Shown: in pieces, positions 27,042-35,620 of the stretch
Layout of the letters: every line of letters begins with the position of its first letter
Numbering within the stretch: position 1 is the first letter of the stretch
From: Flemingiibacterium sp045635785
GTDB lineage: Bacteria > Bacillota > Clostridia > Oscillospirales > CAG-272
Direction of reading: 5' to 3'
Assembly: GCA_045635785.1 (NCBI GenBank)
Contig: JAZTWJ010000052.1
Span: 7,032 to 71,031, forward strand
Length of the DNA stretch: 64,000 bases
Translations under genes and position numbers: made by a program
The notes under the pieces: model-generated
Seen by the model: the letters and a program-made list of their open reading frames with translations, nothing else
The model's database searches: none
Told to the model about the DNA's origin: nothing

Positions 27042-27824
27042 ATGACAGAATTTCATGTTTATACCCTCGTCTCAAGCTCCAAGGGAAACTGCGTCTATGT
27101 GCGGCTTGGCGAGGATGCGATCCTCATCGACGCAGGCACCTCCTGCAAGCGCATCTGCGATGCGCTAAAGTCCATAGACAGCGATATTTCCCGCATCAAG
27201 GCGATCTTTATCACCCACGAGCACAGCGATCATGTGAGCGCGCTGGAGACTATCGCGAAAAAATACGCCATTCCCATCCACATCACCGAACCGTCCGCAA
27301 AGGTATATTTGCATGCAAAAGATACGGAAAATGCCGCAAAAGCCATGGTGGTGCATCCGCTTATTTACACCGAGCAGGTGGGCAATCTGACGGTGCGATC
27401 CTTTGTAACGCCCCATGACAGCGCCGCAAGTGTGGGTTATGTGGTCACGGACGGCACGTCCGCGCATACACTTGCGTTGGCAACCGACATCGGATGCATA
27501 ACCGACGAGGTTTTCGATGCGCTGATGGGAGTAGAAAACGTCATTCTTGAATCCAATCATGACGAAAACATGCTGCTTTGCGGCTCCTATCCCTATGATC
27601 TCAAGCGGCGTATTCTCTCAAATCGCGGACATCTTTCCAACGAATGTGCGGCAGCTTTTGTCAGCCGTTTGGCGGCTTCGGGAACCAAGCGGATCCTGCT
27701 TGCCCATCTCAGCCAAGAGAACAATCTGCCCGAGCTTGCCTTTCACTCGTCCCTGCAGGCATTGCAGGATACTGAACTTTCGCTGGCGGTCGCTTCGCCT
27801 GCCAAGCCGACAAAACTGATTTAG
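27042..27824 (+). CDS. walJ: MBL-fold metallo-hydrolase of the WalJ/YycJ (VicX) type
   Basis: 260 aa metallo-beta-lactamase fold with the metal-binding motif ITHEHSDHVSAL and later ATDIGCI and LAHLS segments. WalJ is a probable 5'-3' exonuclease-like protein linked to replication and cell-wall control in Bacillus. There it lies with the walRK operon and rlmH nearby; here walRK is absent, but rlmH follows 9 nt downstream, keeping part of that neighbourhood. Confidence 0.88.
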   Translation: MTEFHVYTLVSSSKGNCVYVRLGEDAILIDAGTSCKRICDALKSIDSDISRIKAIFITHEHSDHVSALETIAKKYAIPIHITEPSAKVYLHAKDTENAAKAMVVHPLIYTEQVGNLTVRSFVTPHDSAASVGYVVTDGTSAHTLALATDIGCITDEVFDALMGVENVILESNHDENMLLCGSYPYDLKRRILSNRGHLSNECAAAFVSRLAASGTKRILLAHLSQENNLPELAFHSSLQALQDTELSLAVASPAKPTKLI

Positions 27825-27833
27825 GAGCTTACC

Positions 27834-28316
27834 ATGCTTCGAATACATATTGTCCATGTGGGCACCATCAAAGAAAAATATCTCACGGATGCCGTGTCGG
27901 AATATGAAAAACGGCTTGGCGCATACTGCGTCCTTGACCACATTTCCGTCAAGGAAGAGCGCCTGTCCGACAAGCCTTCTCCCACCGAGATCGAAACGGC
28001 GCTGAAAAAAGAAGGCGCGCGTATTCTCGCCGCCCTGCCTCCCCGCGCCTATAATATCGCGCTTTGTGTGGAAGGCAAGCAGATGTCCAGTGAAGCGTTT
28101 TCCGAGCGATTGTCCGCCATCGCCACCGAAGGATTTTCCGATATTTGCCTCATCATCGGCGGCTCGGACGGGCTTTCCGATGAAGTAAAAAAGGCTTGTC
28201 GTATGCGTCTCTCCGTCTCCGAAATGACCTTCCCCCATCAGCTCATGCGCGTGATTCTGTTAGAACAGCTCTATCGCGCCTTCAACATTGCGGCGGGCGG
28301 AAAGTATCATAAATAA
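27834..28316 (+). CDS. rlmH: 23S rRNA pseudouridine-1915 N3-methyltransferase RlmH
   Basis: 160 aa SPOUT methyltransferase. The C-terminal knot has LIIGGSDGLSDEVKK, SEMTFPHQLMRVILLEQLYRA and AAGGKYHK, all diagnostic. It methylates helix 69 of 23S rRNA on whole ribosomes. GGAG lies just upstream of the ATG. Confidence 0.97.
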   Translation: MLRIHIVHVGTIKEKYLTDAVSEYEKRLGAYCVLDHISVKEERLSDKPSPTEIETALKKEGARILAALPPRAYNIALCVEGKQMSSEAFSERLSAIATEGFSDICLIIGGSDGLSDEVKKACRMRLSVSEMTFPHQLMRVILLEQLYRAFNIAAGGKYHK

Positions 28317-28393
28317 CCTCTCTGCGCGGCTCCTCATTGGCATGCGCTTCAATATCCGTCTTTAGTCGGCGTTGTATGAAAGGATCTCTCTCA

Positions 28394-29878
28394 ATGAACA
28401 TACTTGGAAAACTTGCTGTTCGCGTCATTCCCGTGGGGATCATGGCGTTTTTGGTTGTCGCCGTCATCGCTTATCAGCGTGGCGTATACGACATCACTTT
28501 CATAGAGCGTCCCTCCGACACCATCACCACGACAACCTCCACCGAAACGACCACATCCGACGGCACCGATGGAACCACCTCTCCCACGGAGAGCACCACC
28601 GCCTCGGATCCCCAAAACGAAGATCCCCATGCGGATGCCATCCACGCCTTTCTTGGCTCGATGCGCCCCTCCGCAGAGCTGCGCGCCGACGGCTATGCCG
28701 TCACCGATGCGGAATATACCGCCGCCTTTGCCATTGCAAAGCTGCAGACAGAGAACGACCTCGACAATATTTTCACCCTGCGCGAAAGAACCGTCTACAA
28801 ACCCGAGCGCATCATGAACACGCTGTTCAGCGACTATACCACCGTCATGAACCCCGTTGTCGAAGCGCGTCCGCTGGCAGAGGTCTACATGGATTATCTG
28901 CTCATTGACAACGGAACCACCGTCGATATTTTATCGAAGGATGGCGCCGTGCTTTGCCGTAATTTTGAGATCGACCGCTATCAGCCCGCCTATACCCGCG
29001 ATCGGGACGATGCGGCGCTCTTCAAATCCGAGACGCCTTCGGACGACGGAAAAAGCACCGTCACCACCTACTACAAGCTGGACGAATTCGGCAGACTGAT
29101 CCAAAGCGATTACGTGGATGCCGCGGACAATCGCGGACTTTATATCAACTACCCCACCTATTTCGGAAAATCCGACAATCAATACGATGTGAAATACAAG
29201 GACGGTCTTTACGGCTTCGCCAATCAAAAAGGCTACGTAAGCTCCTACTACCGCTATACCAAGGCTTACAATTTCAGCGAAGGCCTGGCGGCTGTGGTGG
29301 ACGAGGAAGGCGAGCTTTCCTATGTCCAACAGAATTTTTACAGCAAGATCACGTGCGGAAAGCGGTACTATCTGAACGATTCCCGTCGCCGCGCCTACGC
29401 GGATTATCTGGTGCCCGATTCTCTTGGCATCGAATCTGTGGGCTTCTTCTATTTCGACCACGGGCTGGTGCGAATCCGCAAGCAGGAATACGATGCCTAT
29501 CGCTTTGAACAGGGCAGCAAAGAGGTCAATTATGACCGCGATATTGTCATTCGTCTTGACGGTACCGAATACCCCATTCCCAAGGATTACACCGTCGTTG
29601 GTTATTCCAATGGCGTTTTCTTGCTCGAAAAGCACGGGCTGTTCGGCTTTATGGATTATACGGGCAAGTGGATCGCCGATCCGATCTATACCCATGCGGA
29701 GCCCTTCAACGAGGGGCTTGCAAAGGTGGAGCGCGATGGGATCGAGGGCTTGATCGACACCGACGGCAATTTTGTCATTCCCATGCTCTTTGACCACGTC
29801 AGCAGTGTTTCCGGCGGTCTGATCGCCGCATACGATGAAGCCTGCGGCTGGGTATTTTTCAATAAAATGCAAAAATAA
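28394..29878 (+). CDS. Membrane-anchored WG-repeat protein
   Basis: 494 aa. One N-terminal membrane helix is followed by a Thr/Ser-rich linker (about residues 45-75), then a globular region, then WG-type repeats in the C-terminal half (GLYGFANQKGYV, GLFGFMDYTGKWI, GIEGLIDTDGNFVIP). WG repeats form beta-propeller-like surfaces, often in exported binding proteins; no enzyme motif is seen. AAAGGA precedes the ATG at 28394; an upstream ATG at 28376 is less well placed. Confidence 0.82.
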   Translation: MNILGKLAVRVIPVGIMAFLVVAVIAYQRGVYDITFIERPSDTITTTTSTETTTSDGTDGTTSPTESTTASDPQNEDPHADAIHAFLGSMRPSAELRADGYAVTDAEYTAAFAIAKLQTENDLDNIFTLRERTVYKPERIMNTLFSDYTTVMNPVVEARPLAEVYMDYLLIDNGTTVDILSKDGAVLCRNFEIDRYQPAYTRDRDDAALFKSETPSDDGKSTVTTYYKLDEFGRLIQSDYVDAADNRGLYINYPTYFGKSDNQYDVKYKDGLYGFANQKGYVSSYYRYTKAYNFSEGLAAVVDEEGELSYVQQNFYSKITCGKRYYLNDSRRRAYADYLVPDSLGIESVGFFYFDHGLVRIRKQEYDAYRFEQGSKEVNYDRDIVIRLDGTEYPIPKDYTVVGYSNGVFLLEKHGLFGFMDYTGKWIADPIYTHAEPFNEGLAKVERDGIEGLIDTDGNFVIPMLFDHVSSVSGGLIAAYDEACGWVFFNKMQK

Positions 29879-29886
29879 GCAAAAGA

Positions 29887-29918
29887 GTCTGAAAGATTTA
29901 TCTTTCAGACTTCCTTTT
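29887..29918 (+). terminator. Intrinsic terminator after the WG-repeat gene
   Basis: GTCTGAAAG (29887-29895) pairs with CTTTCAGAC (29902-29910) followed by TTCCTTTT. Confidence 0.88.
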
Positions 29919-29977
29919 CAAAATCGCCTACAAACGCCTTGCGATGCCCCCATCGCATAGAAAGGATGGTCATCATT

Positions 29978-31906
29978 ATGACAAAAATCCCCGAATATTA
30001 TGCAGGAAGCGCGGATGTCTGCGTCATCGGTGCAGGACATGCGGGCATCGAAGCGGCGCTTGCCGCCGCAAGGCTCGGATTGTCCACGGTTCTGTTTACC
30101 ATCAATCTGGATGCCATCGGCAACATGCCCTGCAATCCTTCCATCGGCGGCACGGGCAAGGGGCATTTGGTCTACGAAATCGACGCGCTGGGCGGAGAAA
30201 TGGGACGCGCCGCCGACAAAGTGATGCTGCAAAGCCGCGTGCTCAATCTCGGCAAGGGTGCCGCGGTGCATTCCAAGCGGATACAAGCGGACAGAGCCGA
30301 ATACAAGCGTCTCATGAAGCAAACCATCGAAAATACGCCAAATCTCCGTCTGATCCAAGCGGAGATCACGGATATTCACTGCGCCGTTGAAAACGGCGTG
30401 AAGCGCATTGCATCGGTGGTCACCCATCTTGGCGCACGGTGGGAATGCAAGACCGCCATTCTTTGCTCGGGAACCTTTCTGCGCGGCAAGATCATCGTCG
30501 GTGAAGCCTCCTACGCCGCGGGGCCTGACGGCATGCTTCCCGCCAACGAGCTGACCGCAAATTTGGAACGGGAAGGCATCGCCATGATGCGCTTCAAGAC
30601 GGGGACCCCCGCCCGCGTTCACCGCGATTCCATCGACTATTCGAAATTAGAGGTACAGCCGGGCGATGGGGAAGTGGATCCCTTCTCCTTGGATTCGGAC
30701 AGGGAAGCGCTCAATCGCGTGGAGCAGATCCCCTGCCACATCGTCTATACCAATCAAAAAACCCATGACATCATCCGTGCCAATATGGATCGCTCGCCCC
30801 TGTATTCGGGCGTCATCGAGGGCGTGGGACCGCGCTACTGTCCCAGCATTGAGGATAAGGTCATGCGCTTTGCGGACAAGGAGCGCCACCAGCTCTTTGT
30901 GGAGCCTATGGGGCGCGACACCAAAGAAATGTACATCGAAGGCTTTTCCTCCTCTCTGCCCGAGGAAATCCAGATGCAGATGCTGCATTCTCTGCCGGGC
31001 TTTGAAAACGCGCAGGTCATGCGAAGTGCATATGCCATCGAATACGACTGCGTGGATCCCACCCAGCTTTATGCCACCTTGGAATTCAAGCAGATATCCG
31101 GTCTTTACGGCGCGGGACAGTTCAACGGCACCTCCGGCTATGAGGAAGCCGCTGCACAGGGACTTGTCGCCGGCATCAATGCGGCGCTGAAGATCAAAGG
31201 CGAGGAGCCGATGATCCTCACAAGACAAAGCAGTTACATCGGCACGCTCATTGATGATCTTGTCACAAAGGGAACAAAAGAGCCCTATCGCATCATGACT
31301 TCCCGATCGGAATTTCGCCTTTTGCTCCGTCAGGACAACGCGGCAGAGCGTCTGACACCCATCGGACGGCGCGTCGGATTGATCTCGGATGCCCGTTGGG
31401 AAGCATTCGAAACGGAATGCGCCGCGGTGCAAGCGGAGATCAAGCGTCTTGAATCCGTATCCGTCCCGCCAAATGAAGCGCTGACAGCCATTTTGGAGCA
31501 AAACGGCTCCACGCCCATCGCAACGGGCATCCGTTTGGCGGATCTTCTGCGCCGCCCCGAGCTGTCCTATGACAAGCTGGCGGAGGTGGATACCACGCGC
31601 CCCGAGCTTCCCATCCGTGTGCGCGTGCAGGCGGAGATCGCCATCAAATATGCTGGCTATATCAAGCGACAGCTGGCAGATGTGGCGCGCACCGCAAAGT
31701 TGGAAGAAAAGAAGCTGCCCGCACCCTTTGATTACAGTCAGATCAAAGGAATTCGCATCGAAGCGGTGCAAAAGCTGAACAAATTCCAGCCCGCAAACAT
31801 CGGGCAGGCTTCCCGTATCAGCGGTATTTCGCCCGCCGATATTTCCGTTCTGCTCATCTATTTCGCATCGCACAAAGGAAAGGAGTATCCGCATGGAGAA
31901 GCATGA
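29978..31906 (+). CDS. mnmG: tRNA uridine-34 carboxymethylaminomethyl synthesis enzyme MnmG (GidA)
   Basis: 642 aa FAD enzyme that works with MnmE to make cmnm5U34 in tRNA. FAD fold CVIGAGHAGIEAALAAARLG, the family block MPCNPSIGGTGKGHLVYEIDALGG, and TGTPAR are present. GAAAGG (29960-29965) is 12 nt before ATG 29978; ATGs at 29939 and 29966 are less likely. A hairpin GCGATG-CCCC-CATCGC (29941-29956) lies just before the Shine-Dalgarno. mnmE, normally adjacent, is 26 kb away across the origin. Confidence 0.97.
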   Translation: MTKIPEYYAGSADVCVIGAGHAGIEAALAAARLGLSTVLFTINLDAIGNMPCNPSIGGTGKGHLVYEIDALGGEMGRAADKVMLQSRVLNLGKGAAVHSKRIQADRAEYKRLMKQTIENTPNLRLIQAEITDIHCAVENGVKRIASVVTHLGARWECKTAILCSGTFLRGKIIVGEASYAAGPDGMLPANELTANLEREGIAMMRFKTGTPARVHRDSIDYSKLEVQPGDGEVDPFSLDSDREALNRVEQIPCHIVYTNQKTHDIIRANMDRSPLYSGVIEGVGPRYCPSIEDKVMRFADKERHQLFVEPMGRDTKEMYIEGFSSSLPEEIQMQMLHSLPGFENAQVMRSAYAIEYDCVDPTQLYATLEFKQISGLYGAGQFNGTSGYEEAAAQGLVAGINAALKIKGEEPMILTRQSSYIGTLIDDLVTKGTKEPYRIMTSRSEFRLLLRQDNAAERLTPIGRRVGLISDARWEAFETECAAVQAEIKRLESVSVPPNEALTAILEQNGSTPIATGIRLADLLRRPELSYDKLAEVDTTRPELPIRVRVQAEIAIKYAGYIKRQLADVARTAKLEEKKLPAPFDYSQIKGIRIEAVQKLNKFQPANIGQASRISGISPADISVLLIYFASHKGKEYPHGEA

Positions 31907-32627
31907 ATTTATCGCCGCTTTTTGTCGGATCCTCTCGCAGAATCATCTGCAGTCTTTTGCAAATGAAGCCATGGCGGAGAAGTTTTTCACGCTGACCGAG
32001 CGCATGCTCGCCGTCAATGCCCATATGAATCTCACCGCCATCACCGATATGGAGGGCATCATTCTCAAGCACTACGCTGATTCGCTGACGGCTGCTCCCT
32101 ACCTCGAAGAAGGCGCATCGCTGATCGACATCGGCTGTGGTGCCGGTTTTCCGTCTCTTCCCCTTGCCATCGCCCGTCACGATCTGCATATCACTGCGTT
32201 AGATTCCACCGCCAAGCGCATCGCCTATATCCGCGAGACCGCGGAAATGTTGGAGCTCTCCAATATTACCTGCATGGCGGCAAGGGCAGAGGATGCGGCG
32301 TTTGATCCCAACCTGCGCGAACGTTTCGACATTTCCTGCGCCAGAGCGGTGGCGAGACTGAATGTTTTATGCGAGCTTTGCCTTCCCTTTGTCAAAACAG
32401 GCGGCAAATTCATTGCCATGAAGGCAAACGCAGGCGAGGAGCTTGCAGAGGCAAAGGTCGCCATCAGCAAGCTTGGCGGTCGTCTTCGTTCCGCAAACAG
32501 CTTTGCGCTTATTTCCGAAACGGATGGAGAAGAAAATCCCAGACAGATCATTGTAATTGAGAAAATTTCCCAGCTCTCCCAAATTTATCCGCGAAATTAC
32601 TCCCAAATCAAGAAAAAACCCCTGTAA
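31893..32627 (+). CDS. rsmG: 16S rRNA guanine-527 N7-methyltransferase RsmG (GidB)
   Basis: 244 aa. SAM-binding motif is LIDIGCGAGFPSLPLAI, with the family segment MNLTAIT upstream and SCARAVARLNVL downstream. It overlaps mnmG by 14 nt, as is usual for this pair. Loss of RsmG gives low-level streptomycin resistance in other bacteria. Confidence 0.97.
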   Translation: MEKHEFIAAFCRILSQNHLQSFANEAMAEKFFTLTERMLAVNAHMNLTAITDMEGIILKHYADSLTAAPYLEEGASLIDIGCGAGFPSLPLAIARHDLHITALDSTAKRIAYIRETAEMLELSNITCMAARAEDAAFDPNLRERFDISCARAVARLNVLCELCLPFVKTGGKFIAMKANAGEELAEAKVAISKLGGRLRSANSFALISETDGEENPRQIIVIEKISQLSQIYPRNYSQIKKKPL

Positions 32628-32653
32628 TCGGCATCAATCGTGCCCGATTTGAC

Positions 32654-32690
32654 AACCCGTCGAATTTTTCGACGGGTTTTATTATTTTTC
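32654..32690 (+). terminator. Intrinsic terminator after rsmG
   Basis: AACCCGTCGAA (32654-32664) pairs with TTCGACGGGTT (ending 32678), followed by a T-rich tract. It separates mnmG-rsmG from noc, which must have its own promoter (weak candidate TTTGCG/CATAAT around 32709-32738). Confidence 0.9.
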
Positions 32691-32794
32691 CGCATACAAA
32701 ATTCGCCCTTTGCGCGCAGGCATCTGTGGTATCATAATATCAACAGAGCAAGAAATTGCAAATCGAGGACGAAAAATCGCGCCCGATCAGGGCA

Positions 32795-32831
32795 GAAAGG
32801 AAGACTTGCTGCGCAAGTCATGGTCATAACG
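32795..32831 (+). promoter_or_regulatory. SD-hairpin-ATG module in front of noc
   Basis: GAAAGG (32795-32800), then the hairpin GACTTGC-TGC-GCAAGTC (32803-32819), then 12 nt to ATG 32832. An in-frame ATG at 32820 touches the hairpin. The stem is identical to that in front of nfnA. Confidence 0.65.
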
Positions 32832-33770
32832 ATGACATCCATCGGATTATTCAAAAGCCAAGCAAAACGTGAAATCGAGGCAGAGCGCGAGCGACTTCGC
32901 CGTTCGTGGATCGAATTGGAGGAACGCGAAAAAATCTACCGTCAAAATGAAGAATTCGGGCGCATTCACATGATCCCCACCGAGCGCATCATCGCCAATC
33001 CCAATCAGCCGCGCAAGCAGTTTGAGGATGAATCCATCATCGGATTGGCAGACAGCATCCGCATCTACGGCATTTTACAGCCGCTGACCGTGCGAAAGGT
33101 GGAGAATGCGAACGCCTACGGCCCGATTTTTGAAATCATCGCAGGAGAAAGACGCTTTCGCGCGGCGAAAATGATCGGATTTGCCGCTATTCCCTGCATT
33201 CTTGTCAACGCAGACAGCAAAAAATCCGCGGAGTTAGCCATTATTGAAAATCTCCAGCGCGAGAATCTCAACATTTTTGAGCAAGCAGGCGCCATTGCCT
33301 CGCTGATTGATATGTACAAGCTTACGCAAGAGGAAGTTGCCCGACAACTGTCGATCAGCCAATCCTTTGTAGCGAACAAGCTCCGCATTCTTCGTCTGAC
33401 TATGGCGGAGCGAGAAAAGATTCTTTCCTACGGGCTGACCGAACGGCACGCCCGCGCGCTACTGAAGGTCGGCTCCGTGGATCAGCGGCTCCGCATCATC
33501 GACTATATACACGCGCACAATCTGAATGTGGCAACCACCGAAGCCTATATTGAACGCTTTCTCAGTCAAAATGCAAATGAAAAAAGGGAGCCTTCCCAGC
33601 GCAAACTCATTCTGAAGGATATACGCATGTTTTATAATTCCATTGACAAGGCGGTTTCCCTTGTCCGTCAGGCAGGCATCGCCGCCCAAAGCGAACGTTT
33701 TGAGGAGGATGACATGATCACGCTCACCATCCGCATCCCCGTAGCCGAAGCGGCGCAAAAAACGTCGTAA
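32832..33770 (+). CDS. noc: Noc/ParB-like nucleoid occlusion protein
   Basis: About 312 aa (316 if ATG 32820 is used). It has the ParB N-terminal CTPase motifs (IIANPNQPRKQFEDE, IIAGERRFRAAKMIGF, ELAIIENLQRENLNIFEQA), a helix-turn-helix (KLTQEEVARQLSISQSFVANKLRILRL) and a C-terminal dimer domain. The N-terminus (MTSIGLFKSQAKREIEAERE) could form a short amphipathic helix, as Noc uses for membrane binding. Position directly after rsmG and before parA matches noc in Bacillus. Noc or a second ParB cannot be separated by eye. Confidence 0.85.
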   Translation: MTSIGLFKSQAKREIEAERERLRRSWIELEEREKIYRQNEEFGRIHMIPTERIIANPNQPRKQFEDESIIGLADSIRIYGILQPLTVRKVENANAYGPIFEIIAGERRFRAAKMIGFAAIPCILVNADSKKSAELAIIENLQRENLNIFEQAGAIASLIDMYKLTQEEVARQLSISQSFVANKLRILRLTMAEREKILSYGLTERHARALLKVGSVDQRLRIIDYIHAHNLNVATTEAYIERFLSQNANEKREPSQRKLILKDIRMFYNSIDKAVSLVRQAGIAAQSERFEEDDMITLTIRIPVAEAAQKTS

Positions 33771-33786
33771 TGTTTCACGTGAAACA
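33771..33786. promoter_or_regulatory. parS centromere site
   Basis: TGTTTCACGTGAAACA is a perfect 16-bp palindrome matching the ParB-binding parS consensus of Firmicutes. It starts right after the noc stop and lies upstream of parA, about 17 kb from the predicted origin. Confidence 0.95.
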
Positions 33787-33789
33787 TCA

Positions 33790-33854
33790 TTCGACAGAAT
33801 TCGAAGGAGTATTTACAAAATATCATTGACTTTTTCCGCTTTTGCTGATATAAT
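33790..33854 (+). promoter_or_regulatory. parA promoter with an adjacent 0A-box-like site
   Basis: TTGACT (33826-33831) and TATAAT (33849-33854) are 17 nt apart. TTCGACA (33790-33796) is the complement of TGTCGAA, the Spo0A box, and sits between parS and the promoter. Spo0A control is only inferred. Confidence 0.7.
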
Positions 33855-33902
33855 AGAATGGTAGAGATTTTCTGCATATTTCGATTAAACCGGAGGCGGG
33901 CA

Positions 33903-34664
33903 ATGGCATACACAATTTCTCTTGCAAATCAAAAGGGCGGTGTCGGAAAGACCACCTCCGCCGTCAATTGCGCCGCCGCCATGGGCGCGCTTGGCAAGCG
34001 CGTACTTCTCGTTGACTTCGATCCACAAGGAAACGCATCCAGCGGTGTGGGAATCCAGCGCAAAAAGATCAGCTATTCTACCTACGATCTGATCATTGGT
34101 CGAGCAAAGGCTTTAGAAGCGATCATTGACACGGGCTTTCAGAATCTTTCGGCTATTCCCGCGGAAATATCGCTGACGGGCGCCGAATTTGAGCTTGTGG
34201 ACGTGGAAAACCGCGAGCTTCTTTTGAAAAACGCTCTCGCGGAGGTCGAGGATCAATATGACTACATCTTTATAGATTGTCCTCCGTCCCTCGGCATTCT
34301 ATCCATCAATGCGCTTGCCGCCAGCAACGGCATCATCATCCCAATGCAGTGCGAATTTTATTCGCTTGAGGGACTGTCTCAACTGATGCTCACCATCAAG
34401 CAGATCAAAAAACTCTACAATCCCACCATGGAGATTACCGGCATACTGATCACCATGTATAACGGCAGACTCAATCTCTCCATGCAGGTGCTGGACGAGC
34501 TGAAGAAATATTACGCAGACAAGCTGTTCAAAACAGGCGTTGTTCGCAATGTCCGGCTTTCGGAAGCGCCCAGCTACGGCGAACCGATTCTCTATTATGA
34601 TAAGCATTCCAAGGGCGCGCAGGCTTACCTTGAAATTGCAAAAGAGATCATAGAACGAACATAA
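33903..34664 (+). CDS. parA: Chromosome-partitioning ATPase ParA (Soj)
   Basis: 253 aa. Deviant Walker A KGGVGKTTSAVN, Walker A' VDFDPQGNASSGVG and Walker B YIFIDCPPSLG. With ParB it drives origin segregation, and in Bacillus Soj also controls DnaA. GGAGGCGGGCA precedes the ATG at 33903; an upstream GTG/ATG-rich stretch is not conserved. It is followed by parB after about 30 nt. Confidence 0.96.
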   Translation: MAYTISLANQKGGVGKTTSAVNCAAAMGALGKRVLLVDFDPQGNASSGVGIQRKKISYSTYDLIIGRAKALEAIIDTGFQNLSAIPAEISLTGAEFELVDVENRELLLKNALAEVEDQYDYIFIDCPPSLGILSINALAASNGIIIPMQCEFYSLEGLSQLMLTIKQIKKLYNPTMEITGILITMYNGRLNLSMQVLDELKKYYADKLFKTGVVRNVRLSEAPSYGEPILYYDKHSKGAQAYLEIAKEIIERT

Positions 34665-34694
34665 AAGCCAAAATATACAACGGAAGTGAAGCAA

Positions 34695-35585
34695 ATGAAG
34701 AAAAAACAAGCGCTCGGACGCGGAATTGACGCGATCTTTCTTGACAATTCGCTTGAAACACAGGAAAAAACGCAGACGTTGAGCCTATCACAAATCGAAC
34801 CGCGGCAAGGACAGCCTCGTAAAAACTTCGATAGCGAAGCCCTTTCACAGCTGGCGGATTCCATCGCAGCGAACGGACTGATTCAACCGATCGTGGTTCG
34901 CAGTATTGAAAATTCGGACTTTTATCAGATCATCGCAGGCGAGCGCCGTTGGCGCGCATCCAAAATGGCAGGGCTGACCGAGGTTCCCGTGGTGATCCTT
35001 GATATTGACGATCGAAAAACCTCTGAATTTGCGCTGATTGAAAACATCCAGCGCGAAGATCTGAGCCCCATCGAGGAGGCGCAGGGGTATTATTCTCTGA
35101 TCCACGACTATGATCTTACACAGGAGCAGGTCGCAAAGCAGGTCGGCAAAAGCCGCGCCACCATCACCAATGCGCTCCGCCTTTTGGAGCTTCCCGAAGA
35201 TGTGCTTGCGCTCGTCTCCGACAAAACCCTGTCCGCAGGACATGCCCGTACGCTGCTTGGCATCAACGACAGATCGCGCATTTCCGAAGCCGCCGCATAT
35301 GTAAGTGAGCATATGCTTTCCGTGCGCGCCACCGAGGAATATGTCAAAAAGCTCAATCTTCTGGCAACAGTTGCCAATGAAGAAGAAAACGAGTGCGACA
35401 CGGCAGAGAAGTGCTACTATTCTTCGCTTGAGCAAAAAATCACGCAAGCCATCGGCTGCAAGGTTCGCATATCCCACTCAAACCGCAAAAAAACGCTGTC
35501 CATTTCCTATAAGGACGCAGATGAGTTGGAGGAGCTGATCCGCAAGCTCGTTGGCGAAAACGAAGCGCAAAATCTGTTTGTATAA
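34695..35585 (+). CDS. parB: Chromosome-partitioning protein ParB (Spo0J)
   Basis: 296 aa. Starts MKKKQALGRGIDAIF (the LGRGLxALI box that contacts ParA). CTP-binding motifs are PRQGQPRKNFDSE, IIAGERRWRASKMAG and ALIENIQREDLSPIEEA; the helix-turn-helix is LTQEQVAKQVGKSRATITNALRLL; and a C-terminal dimer domain follows. It binds parS and loads SMC. It is the second ParB-family gene in the cluster after noc. Confidence 0.96.
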   Translation: MKKKQALGRGIDAIFLDNSLETQEKTQTLSLSQIEPRQGQPRKNFDSEALSQLADSIAANGLIQPIVVRSIENSDFYQIIAGERRWRASKMAGLTEVPVVILDIDDRKTSEFALIENIQREDLSPIEEAQGYYSLIHDYDLTQEQVAKQVGKSRATITNALRLLELPEDVLALVSDKTLSAGHARTLLGINDRSRISEAAAYVSEHMLSVRATEEYVKKLNLLATVANEEENECDTAEKCYYSSLEQKITQAIGCKVRISHSNRKKTLSISYKDADELEELIRKLVGENEAQNLFV

Positions 35586-35620
35586 TCTATATTTCACATA
35601 CATAAGGGAGTTTTATAAAA

